5,444 nucleotides of DNA from Gammaproteobacteria bacterium (lineage in GTDB: Bacteria; Pseudomonadota; Gammaproteobacteria; CAJXQU01). Numbering within the stretch: the stretch's first letter is position 1; the number at the start of each line of letters is the position of its first letter. Where the stretch lies: assembly GCA_026984275.1 (NCBI GenBank), contig JALSSM010000023.1, forward strand, positions 1 through 5,444, written 5' to 3'. A program made the translations under genes and the position numbers. Shown here in pieces: positions 1 to 5,444 of this stretch. The notes beneath the pieces are model-generated. The model saw nothing but the letters and a program-made list of their open reading frames with translations. It had not been told where the DNA came from and ran no database searches.

Positions 1-139
1 AACGCCACAGACATTTTTCTTTGTGATCTGCGGGGCAGCGGTGTTAGGCGTCATAACCATTCTTTTCATGGAAGAACCGAAAGGTGCGATTGCCGAGACG
101 CTTCCGGATGGAACAGTGCAGATGATCGATGTAAGCTAA
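1..139 (+). CDS. narK: Nitrate transporter of the NarK/NasA type (MFS), C-terminal fragment
   Basis: Only the last 45 codons are present, read from base 2 to a TAA stop at 137-139; the rest lies left of the window. The fragment has a hydrophobic stretch of about 20 residues (FFFVICGAAVLGVITILF), consistent with the last transmembrane helix of a major facilitator transporter. A short polar tail follows, containing EEPKGAIAETLPDGTVQMID. This EEPKG...DGTVQMI ending is typical of bacterial nitrate/nitrite transporters in nitrate-assimilation clusters (called nasA or narK depending on species). The expected role is nitrate uptake, and possibly nitrite exchange, across the inner membrane. The downstream nirBD and nitrate reductase genes support the assignment. 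Substrate direction and the exact symbol cannot be settled from a fragment. Confidence 0.85.
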   Translation, partial: TPQTFFFVICGAAVLGVITILFMEEPKGAIAETLPDGTVQMIDVS

Positions 140-149
140 TCAACAGGCG

Positions 150-187
150 GGCCGGGTTGTTATTATTAAGAGACAGCCCGGCCATTT
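150..187 (+). terminator. Rho-independent terminator or attenuator after the transporter gene
   Basis: An 11-bp stem pairs 150-160 (GGCCGGGTTGT) with 173-183 (ACAGCCCGGCC), with one G-U wobble and a 12-nt loop. It is followed by ATTT at 184-187, so the stem is strong but the T run is short and interrupted. It begins 10 bp after the transporter stop codon. It may end the transporter message or only attenuate it, because the next gene starts 31 bp beyond the stem with no clear promoter in between. The structure is seen in the sequence; its efficiency is inferred. Confidence 0.65.
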
Positions 188-214
188 CCGATCATAGACT
201 CGAAAAATAAAAAA

Positions 215-1942
215 ATGCCCCGTCAGTTAAAAGTATCTGTTGGACAATATTCCGATAAAGGCCGTAAGGAAATCAATCAGGATTTTCATGGCATTTATAT
301 TCCGGAAGAACCCCAACTGACTTCAAAAGGAATCGCCATCGCCCTGGCCGATGGGATCAGCAGTAGCGATGTCGGACATATCGCCAGTGAAGCGACCGTA
401 ACAGGATTTCTGGAAGACTATTATTGTACTTCTGAAGCCTGGTCGGTGAAGAAGTCGGCACAACAAGTTTTGACCGCTACCAACTCCTGGTTGTATACCC
501 AGACGATGCAAGGCCAGCATTTTCGTGAAGATAACAAAGGTATGGTCTGCACATTGAGTGCAATGATCATCAAGTCAACAACGGCTTATATTTTCCACGT
601 GGGTGATACCCGAATTTATCGTTTACGGGATAATGTTCTGGAGCAAATCACTAGCGATCATCGCGTCTGGGTTTCCAAAGATAAAAATTTTCTTAGTCGC
701 GCTATGGGCGTCAATTTCCGTCTTGATATCGACTACCAGACATTACAGGTAACTGAAGGAGATATCTTCTTGTTTGCCACGGATGGTGTGTATGAAGATG
801 TAGAACCAAAGTTGATGATCAAGGCTGTTAATGATCATTTAAATGATCTGGAGTCGGCGGCTAAATTGATCGTTGAGGCGGCTTATGAAAATGGTAGTAC
901 GGATAATCTTACGGTTCAGGTTGCTTTGGTGGAAGAACTGCCAAATCAGGACGCAGATGATGTTTATCAACAGCTGACTGAATTGCCATTTCCGCCAGAA
1001 CTGGAACCGGGAATGATCCTGGATGGATATAAGATCATTCGAGAATTACATGCCAGTAAACGAACCCAGGTTTATCTTGCGCAGGATACTGAGACAGATG
1101 CGCAGGTGATCATGAAAACCCCGTCTGTTAATTATCAGGATGATCCAGCCTATCTTGAACGGTTCCTGATGGAGGAGTGGATCGCCCGACGGATTAGCAG
1201 TGTTCATGTATTGAAACCCTGTGAGCACACTCGCCAACGAAATTTCATGTATTACGTGACGGAGTTTATTGAAGGACAGACGTTGGCTCAATGGATGACC
1301 GACAATCCGAAACCGGATCTGGAAACCGTGCGTGGTATCGTTGAACAAATTATTAAAGGCTTACGAGCATTCCATCGGCTGGAAATGCTGCATCAGGATC
1401 TGAAACCCGACAATATCATGATCGATACTTCGGGGACGGTGAAAATCATTGATTTTGGCTCTACCAAAGTGGCTGGTGTGATGGAGATCAGCACGCCTGT
1501 TGAGCGGGATCATCTTCTGGGGACAGAGCATTATACGGCACCTGAATATTTGCTGGATGAAAAGGGGACACCTCGCTCAGATCTTTTTTCATTGGGAGTG
1601 ATCACCTATGAAATGCTAACTGGAGAACTTCCCTATGGTGAGCACGTCGGGAAAGCAACGACGAAAGCGGCACAAAAAAAATTAAAATATCAACCCGTTA
1701 AAAAAGATGAGCGTGAGATACCTGTCTGGGTAGATGGTGCGATCAGGAAGGCAGTGCATCCTGATCCAGAAAAACGTTATGAAGAACTGTCTGAGTTTAT
1801 GTTTGATCTGCGTCATCCCAATACAGAATTTTTGAGAGAAGGCCGCCCCCCTTTGCTGGAACGCGATCCGGTTGTTTTCTGGAAAAGCGTTTCGTTTATT
1901 CTTATGACCCTTGTTGTTGTGCTGCTGATCAAGCTATTTTGA
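215..1942 (+). CDS. Membrane-anchored bifunctional PP2C-type phosphatase / Ser-Thr protein kinase
   Basis: A 575-residue fusion of two opposing signalling enzymes. Residues about 5-240 form a PP2C (PPM) phosphatase: N21-Q-D23, D46-G47 (ALADG), GDTRIYR at 130-136, D190-G191 (ATDG) and D230-N231 (GSTDN) supply the expected metal-binding acidic residues. After a linker, residues about 270-535 form a Hanks-type kinase with Lys K301, helix-C Glu E320, catalytic loop H393-Q-D395...N400, DFG at 413-415, APE at 442-444, D456 and R521. Two departures stand out: the glycine-rich loop has lost its glycines (LHASKRTQVYLA, 278-289), and HRD is HQD, a non-RD kinase. A hydrophobic helix at about 554-574 ends the protein, suggesting a tail anchor in the inner membrane with both enzymes in the cytoplasm. 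The ATG at 215 has only an A-rich leader and no clear Shine-Dalgarno; no in-frame alternative start lies just upstream, and the phosphatase motifs begin soon after it. The gene lies between nitrate transporter and nitrite reductase, so a role in nitrate assimilation is inferred. The substrate is unknown. Confidence 0.93.
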   Translation: MPRQLKVSVGQYSDKGRKEINQDFHGIYIPEEPQLTSKGIAIALADGISSSDVGHIASEATVTGFLEDYYCTSEAWSVKKSAQQVLTATNSWLYTQTMQGQHFREDNKGMVCTLSAMIIKSTTAYIFHVGDTRIYRLRDNVLEQITSDHRVWVSKDKNFLSRAMGVNFRLDIDYQTLQVTEGDIFLFATDGVYEDVEPKLMIKAVNDHLNDLESAAKLIVEAAYENGSTDNLTVQVALVEELPNQDADDVYQQLTELPFPPELEPGMILDGYKIIRELHASKRTQVYLAQDTETDAQVIMKTPSVNYQDDPAYLERFLMEEWIARRISSVHVLKPCEHTRQRNFMYYVTEFIEGQTLAQWMTDNPKPDLETVRGIVEQIIKGLRAFHRLEMLHQDLKPDNIMIDTSGTVKIIDFGSTKVAGVMEISTPVERDHLLGTEHYTAPEYLLDEKGTPRSDLFSLGVITYEMLTGELPYGEHVGKATTKAAQKKLKYQPVKKDEREIPVWVDGAIRKAVHPDPEKRYEELSEFMFDLRHPNTEFLREGRPPLLERDPVVFWKSVSFILMTLVVVLLIKLF

Positions 1943-1947
1943 TGCGG

Positions 1948-1964
1948 CGCACCAAACTGGTGCG
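1948..1964. promoter_or_regulatory. NtrC (NRI) binding site, enhancer for the nirB operon
   Basis: The sequence CGCACCAAACTGGTGCG is a perfect 7+3+7 inverted repeat. It matches the classical NtrC operator TGCACC-N5-GGTGCA at every position except the outermost base on each side. Its centre (1956) is about 103 bp upstream of the -24 GG and about 128 bp upstream of the predicted nirB start, a typical enhancer distance for a sigma-54 activator. No T run follows it, which argues against its being a terminator of the kinase gene. Use by NtrC is inferred from the match together with the sigma-54 promoter. Confidence 0.82.
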
Positions 1965-1965
1965 A

Positions 1966-1981
1966 GTCTGATCAGCCAGAC
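1966..1981. repeat. Short inverted repeat of unknown role in the nirB control region
   Basis: GTCTG (1966-1970) and CAGAC (1977-1981) are perfect complements around the 6-nt centre ATCAGC, one base after the NtrC-type dyad. It could be an operator half of another regulator or a small hairpin in read-through RNA from the kinase gene. A 5-bp arm is short enough to arise by chance. As a hairpin its loop does not fit the A1/G4 hexaloop expected of ANTAR (NasT/NasR) targets, since G falls at position 5. Confidence 0.3.
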
Positions 1982-1995
1982 CCACCTTTGGGGCA
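1979..1995. promoter_or_regulatory. Possible weak second NtrC site (half-site match)
   Basis: Laid on the 17-bp NtrC consensus, the right half reads GGGGCA against GGTGCA (5 of 6), while the left half matches poorly (2 of 6). Its centre (1987) lies 31 bp from the strong site, about three helical turns and close to the roughly 32-bp spacing of the paired NtrC enhancers upstream of E. coli glnA. It could bind weakly with cooperative help from the strong site. It could also be chance. Confidence 0.25.
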
Positions 1996-2015
1996 ATAAT
2001 CGGCAACGAATCCCA

Positions 2016-2057
2016 TAAAAATATAATAAATATCAATAAAAACAAACAGATATAAAC
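2016..2057. promoter_or_regulatory. AT-rich segment with a partial IHF-like core between enhancer and promoter
   Basis: Forty-two bases are almost entirely A and T, with several A tracts, placed between the NtrC dyad and the -24 element. TATCAA at 2031-2036 matches the WATCAA half of the IHF consensus, but the TTR half is missing at the required spacing. Sigma-54 promoters often use IHF or intrinsic bending here to loop the enhancer to the polymerase. The composition and position are seen; IHF binding is a weak inference. Confidence 0.3.
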
Positions 2058-2073
2058 TGGCACTGTTATTGCT
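2058..2073 (+). promoter_or_regulatory. Sigma-54 (RpoN) -24/-12 promoter of the nirB operon
   Basis: TGGCAC (2058-2063), five bases, then TTGCT (2069-2073) matches the RpoN consensus TGGCAC-N5-TTGCW at all informative positions. The invariant GG (2059-2060) and GC (2071-2072) are exactly 10 bp apart. The predicted transcription start is at about 2084, giving a leader of roughly 26 nt before the nirB ATG. An NtrC-type dyad sits upstream as the enhancer expected for this promoter class. Expression under nitrogen limitation is therefore inferred. Confidence 0.88.
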
Positions 2074-2110
2074 GATAGTGTTTTATTGTTAATCGTTTTT
2101 TCAGGTAGAT

Positions 2111-4639
2111 ATGAGTAAACAACGCATAGTCATTATCGGTAACGGTATGGTTGGCCACCGATTCATCGAATTTCTGGTTGGATCAGAAAAGTCTGACGAT
2201 TTTGAAGTTATCACCTTTTGTGAAGAGCCCCGGTATGCCTATGATCGGGTTCATCTGTCAGCTTTTTTCTCGGGCAGTACGGCAGAAGATTTGTCACTGG
2301 TCGAAGATGGTTTTTATGAACAGCATGGTGTGACAGTTCACCTCAATGACAAGGCTATTTCCATTGATCGTGATAATAACACGGTCAAATCTGCACAAGG
2401 TCTGGAAGTCAGTTATGACAAGTTAATTCTGGCAACGGGTTCCTATCCTTTCGTTCCTCCTGTTCCCGGAAAAGATCGCAAAGGTTGTTTTGTTTACAGA
2501 ACAATCGAAGATCTGGAAGGCATGACCGCAGCGGGCGCAAAAGGAAAAGTGGGGGCTGTTGTCGGCGGTGGTTTGTTAGGCCTGGAAGCGGCAAAGGCAC
2601 TCAAGGATATGGGGCTAGAAACTCATGTGATCGAATTTGCCCCGCGACTGATGGCGGTACAGGTTGACGAAGGTGGTGGTGCCATTCTGCGTAACAAGAT
2701 CGAAGAAATTGGTGTCAGGGTTCATACCTCAAAAAATACCGTCAACATTACGGATGGCAACTCGACGATCAACCGCATGGAATTTGAAGATGGCGAATCA
2801 CTGGAGACTGATCTGATCGTCTTTTCTGCGGGGATTCGACCACGAGATGAACTGGCTCGAGACTGCGGGCTGGATGTGGGTTCCCGAGGTGGAATCGAGA
2901 TCAACAATCAGTGCCAGACCAGTGATCCTGACATCTATGCGATCGGTGAATGTGCTCTGTGGAACAACCAGATTTTCGGGCTGGTGGCGCCGGGTTACTC
3001 AATGGCGCAGGTTGCGGTCGATCATTTACAGGGAAAGCAGGAAAGTTTCACGGGTGCGGATATGAGCACCAAACTGAAACTCATGGGCGTTGATGTTGCC
3101 AGTTTTGGTGATGCACTCGGTATCACGACCGGTTGTCGAAATTATACTTATATCGATGAGCCAACCGGCATTTATAAGAAACTGGTGGTCAGTCATGACG
3201 GCGAACATCTGCTTGGTGGCATCCTGATCGGCGAAGCAGATGCTTACGGTAATCTGCTTCAGATGATGCTCAATGATATGGAGTTGCCAGAGCATCCTGA
3301 TGTGCTGATCCTGCCTGATCGTGATGGTAGTGCTGTTGGACTGGGTGTCGATGCACTGCCTGATTCGGCTGTAATTTGTTCCTGTAATAATGTCACGAAA
3401 GGTGATCTGAATGCGGCTGTTCAGGCAGGATGCACCACGGTTGGCGCACTGAAATCTGAAACCAACGCGGGCACCGGTTGCGGTGGTTGTGTTGCCCTGA
3501 TGACGCAGGTGATGAACGCTGAAATGGAAAATATGGGCATGGAGGTCAATACCGATCTTTGCGAGCATTTTCCTTATACCCGACAGGATTTATATAACCT
3601 GATCAGAGTTGAAGAGATCAAATCGTTTGAAGAATTGATCGAGAAACATGGCACTGGTCGAGGTTGCGATATTTGTAAACCCACTGTCGGATCCATTCTC
3701 GCATCATGCTGGAACGATTATGTGCTGGAAAAACCACATGCCGGATTGCAGGATACCAATGATCGCTATCTGGGCAATATGCAAAAAGACGGAACCTACT
3801 CTGTTATTCCAAGAATTGCCGGCGGTGAAATCACACCAGAAAAGCTCACAATTCTGGGTAATATCGGCAGTAAGTACGGCCTGTATACCAAGATCACAGG
3901 CGGGCAACGTATCGACTTTTTTGGTGCGCGACTGGATCAATTACCGGATATATGGGAAGAGCTGATCGATGCCGGTTTTGAGTCTGGCCATGCCTATGCC
4001 AAATCTCTACGCACAGTCAAATCCTGTGTCGGTAGTACCTGGTGTCGTTATGGTGTTGACGACAGTGTCGGTCTCGCCATCGAACTTGAAAATCGTTACA
4101 AGGGTCTGCGCGCTCCTCACAAGATCAAATTTGCCGTCTCAGGTTGTACCCGCGAATGTGCTGAGGCCCAGAGTAAAGATATTGGTGTGATCGCGACCGA
4201 AAATGGCTGGAATCTTTATGTCTGCGGTAATGGCGGTATGAAGCCCAGACATGCCGATTTGTTTGCTTCCGATCTGGATAAAGAAACCCTGATCAAATAT
4301 ATCGATCGCGTGTTGATGTTCTATGTGCGTACGGGTGATCGTCTGCAACGGACCTCGACCTGGATGGAAAACATGGAAGGTGGTCTGGAATATCTACAAC
4401 AGGTTGTAATTGATGACAAGCTCGGTTTATGTGATCAGCTGGAAGAAGAAATGAGTCATATTGTGGACACTTATCAGTGTGAATGGAAAACAACCATCGA
4501 AGATCCTGAAAAGGTTAAACGCTTCCGTCATTTCATCAACAGTGACAAGGAAGACAACAACGTGGTTTTCGTACAGGAACGTGATCAGATCAGACCGGCG
4601 ACGGAAGAAGAAAAAATTGAATTCAGGAAAGTTGGGTAA
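2111..4639 (+). CDS. nirB: Assimilatory nitrite reductase [NAD(P)H] large subunit
   Basis: NirB, 842 residues, close to the roughly 850 usual for the family. With NirD it reduces nitrite to ammonium in the cytoplasm, passing electrons from NADH through FAD and Fe-S clusters to siroheme. Domains in order: an FAD-binding Rossmann fold (GNGMVG at 10-15), an NADH-binding fold (GGGLLG at 152-157), the second FAD motif around 274-281 (DIYAIGEC), and a BFD-like [2Fe-2S] domain with C423-x-C425 and C457-x2-C460. A second small helical domain has C519-x2-C522 (GRGCDICKP), then the sulfite/nitrite reductase ferredoxin-like half-domain (about 560-620). The siroheme/[4Fe-4S] domain has C639-x5-C645 and C679-x3-C683. 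All key cysteines are present, so the enzyme should be functional. The start is supported by AGGT at 2103-2106, four bases before the ATG, and by the FAD motif close behind it. It is the first gene of the operon behind the sigma-54 promoter and shares one base with nirD. Nothing suggests truncation or frameshift. Confidence 0.97.
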   Translation: MSKQRIVIIGNGMVGHRFIEFLVGSEKSDDFEVITFCEEPRYAYDRVHLSAFFSGSTAEDLSLVEDGFYEQHGVTVHLNDKAISIDRDNNTVKSAQGLEVSYDKLILATGSYPFVPPVPGKDRKGCFVYRTIEDLEGMTAAGAKGKVGAVVGGGLLGLEAAKALKDMGLETHVIEFAPRLMAVQVDEGGGAILRNKIEEIGVRVHTSKNTVNITDGNSTINRMEFEDGESLETDLIVFSAGIRPRDELARDCGLDVGSRGGIEINNQCQTSDPDIYAIGECALWNNQIFGLVAPGYSMAQVAVDHLQGKQESFTGADMSTKLKLMGVDVASFGDALGITTGCRNYTYIDEPTGIYKKLVVSHDGEHLLGGILIGEADAYGNLLQMMLNDMELPEHPDVLILPDRDGSAVGLGVDALPDSAVICSCNNVTKGDLNAAVQAGCTTVGALKSETNAGTGCGGCVALMTQVMNAEMENMGMEVNTDLCEHFPYTRQDLYNLIRVEEIKSFEELIEKHGTGRGCDICKPTVGSILASCWNDYVLEKPHAGLQDTNDRYLGNMQKDGTYSVIPRIAGGEITPEKLTILGNIGSKYGLYTKITGGQRIDFFGARLDQLPDIWEELIDAGFESGHAYAKSLRTVKSCVGSTWCRYGVDDSVGLAIELENRYKGLRAPHKIKFAVSGCTRECAEAQSKDIGVIATENGWNLYVCGNGGMKPRHADLFASDLDKETLIKYIDRVLMFYVRTGDRLQRTSTWMENMEGGLEYLQQVVIDDKLGLCDQLEEEMSHIVDTYQCEWKTTIEDPEKVKRFRHFINSDKEDNNVVFVQERDQIRPATEEEKIEFRKVG

Positions 4640-4998
4640 TGAATGCCGTGGTAGAAAAAATAAACTCGGAAGACTGGATAGAAATATGTGCGCTTGATGA
4701 TCTGATCATCAATGATGGTGTCTGTGCATTGGTGGGAGATGATCAGGTGGCTATTTTCCGCACAGGGCGCGGTGACGAAGTCTATGCGATCAGTAATTTT
4801 GATCCGATTGGTAAAGCATCTGTTTTATCAAGAGGAATTGTCGGTGATCTGAATGGTCGGCCTGTGGTTGCTTCGCCTTTGTATAAACAACATTTTGATC
4901 TGGAAACGGGGGCCTGTCTCGAGGATGAGTCAGAGACCGTAAAAACCTATGAAACCCGGATCACTAAGAGTGGAATGATCGAAGTAAAAAATTCATAA
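4639..4998 (+). CDS. nirD: Assimilatory nitrite reductase small subunit, Rieske-like
   Basis: NirD, 119 residues, the small partner of NirB in NADH-dependent nitrite reduction. It has the Rieske-type beta fold pattern, but the two cluster-binding motifs are absent: the first site reads SNFDPIG (52-58) where CxH would be, and the second reads ASPLYKQHFDLETG (78-91), keeping only one histidine of CxxH. This is normal for enterobacterial-type NirD, which carries no [2Fe-2S] cluster, so its role is probably structural or in electron-transfer docking. The ATG shares its A with the nirB TAA stop (TAATG at 4637-4641), and AGGAAA at 4625-4630 inside nirB provides a well-spaced ribosome site, so translation is probably coupled. 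Confidence 0.95.
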   Translation: MNAVVEKINSEDWIEICALDDLIINDGVCALVGDDQVAIFRTGRGDEVYAISNFDPIGKASVLSRGIVGDLNGRPVVASPLYKQHFDLETGACLEDESETVKTYETRITKSGMIEVKNS

Positions 4999-5013
4999 GC
5001 TGGAAACGTTAAT

Positions 5014-5444
5014 ATGTTATTTGGAAGAGATCAAAAGAACCCGATAAAAATTGTTGATAAAGAGGTCACTGACTGGACCTATTCAACCTGTGGTTATTGT
5101 TCAACCGGTTGTTCGATTGAAGTTGGAACCAATGCGGAAGGAAAAGTTGTCGCTTCACGTGGTGTTGGTGGGGCCGATGTAAATCGGGGTAAGCTTTGTG
5201 TCAAAGGGATCTTCGAGCATGAATTATTCGAGTCTTCCGGTCGTGGTAATAACCCGCTGGTACGTGACAATATTACTGAACCTTACCGTGAAGCAGACTG
5301 GGATTCGACACTGGATCACATGGCCGACGAGATCAAACGAATCCAGACAAAATACGGTCGTGATTCTTTTGCGATCGTCTCTACCGGACAGTTACTGACA
5401 GAAGAGTTTTATACGCTGGGAAAACTTTCACGTGGCGTTATCGG
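5014..5444 (+). CDS. nasA: Assimilatory nitrate reductase catalytic subunit, molybdopterin type (N-terminal part)
   Basis: An open frame starting at ATG 5014, 15 bp after the nirD stop, runs off the right edge after 143 complete codons. Near its start is the [4Fe-4S] motif of the NarB/NasA/NapA/FdhF family: C26-x2-C29-x3-C33 and C62, with the conserved lysine K64 after the fourth cysteine (KLCVKG). DWDSTLDHMADEIKRIQ and STGQLLTEEFYTLGKL then match the start of the molybdopterin oxidoreductase domain. The enzyme should reduce nitrate to nitrite in the cytoplasm; no twin-arginine signal is seen, which argues against a periplasmic NapA. The gene is called nasA, nasC or narB in different species. 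GGAA at 5002-5005 is a modest ribosome site. Formate dehydrogenase-like relatives share the N-terminal motif, but position after nirBD supports nitrate reductase. Confidence 0.9.
   Translation, partial: MLFGRDQKNPIKIVDKEVTDWTYSTCGYCSTGCSIEVGTNAEGKVVASRGVGGADVNRGKLCVKGIFEHELFESSGRGNNPLVRDNITEPYREADWDSTLDHMADEIKRIQTKYGRDSFAIVSTGQLLTEEFYTLGKLSRGVI

Noticed and set aside
323..520. Minus-strand open frame within the phosphatase region
   Set aside because: Short antisense shadow of the PP2C coding frame with no recognisable motif.
1948..1964. Palindrome after the kinase stop as a transcription terminator
   Set aside because: No T run follows it and it matches the NtrC operator almost exactly, with a sigma-54 promoter at the right distance downstream.
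2061..2084. Hairpin CACTGTTA/TGATAGTG followed by TTTT as a leader terminator or attenuator of nirB
   Set aside because: The stem relies on two G-U pairs and coincides with the -24/-12 promoter element. The predicted start lies at its 3' end, so it would not be transcribed from that promoter. It could matter only for read-through RNA from the kinase gene.
3026..3568. 180-residue open frame on the minus strand inside nirB
   Set aside because: It lies opposite a fully conserved NirB reading frame, has a composition typical of an antisense shadow, and shows no recognisable domain.
4690..4920. NirD as a true [2Fe-2S] Rieske protein
   Set aside because: The CxH and CxxH ligand pairs are missing, as in enterobacterial NirD, so a cluster is not expected.
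5198..5398. 66-residue + strand open frame near the right edge
   Set aside because: Out of frame with the nitrate reductase gene, whose Fe-S and molybdopterin motifs clearly define the real frame.
1..5444. CRISPR array, tRNA or rRNA gene, insertion sequence or phage signature
   Set aside because: No spaced direct repeats, tRNA-like cloverleaf, transposase motif or terminal inverted repeats were noticed; nearly all the sequence is accounted for by one collinear metabolic locus.

Overview
The window is a nitrate-assimilation locus from what looks like a gammaproteobacterium, with every gene on the + strand. It holds, in order: the 3' end of a NarK/NasA-type nitrate transporter; a PP2C phosphatase–Ser/Thr kinase fusion with a C-terminal membrane anchor; nirB and nirD (NADH-dependent assimilatory nitrite reductase); and the first 143 codons of a molybdopterin nitrate reductase. 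The order transporter–kinase–nirB–nirD–nitrate reductase matches, as far as I recall, the Pseudomonas aeruginosa PA1783–PA1779 region. Base composition is moderate (estimated by eye in the mid-to-high 40s % GC), lower than in pseudomonads. A marine or methylotrophic gammaproteobacterium would fit, but the genus cannot be fixed from this window.

Layout. 1-139: transporter C-terminus. 150-187: strong GC-rich hairpin followed by a short T run, a candidate terminator or attenuator. 215-1942: the PP2C–kinase fusion. 1943-2110: a 168-bp control region with a textbook NtrC-type dyad (1948-1964), a second imperfect dyad, an AT-rich segment, and a perfect-consensus sigma-54 promoter (2058-2073) whose predicted start is about 26 nt before nirB. 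2111-4639 nirB, 4639-4998 nirD (stop/start overlap) and 5014 onward the nitrate reductase form a tight operon running off the right edge.

How it works together. Nitrate is imported by the transporter, reduced to nitrite by the molybdoenzyme, then to ammonium by NirBD with NADH, siroheme, FAD and Fe-S clusters. The sigma-54/NtrC architecture indicates that the reductase operon is switched on by nitrogen limitation. The least understood component is the membrane-anchored phosphatase–kinase between transport and reduction. Its substrate is unknown, and its kinase half has lost the glycine-rich loop glycines and has HQD instead of HRD. It is the best candidate here for an undescribed control layer, possibly acting on the transporter or on NirB. 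A further sequence-level oddity is a roughly 3.5- to 4-fold excess of the tetramer GATC across the window.
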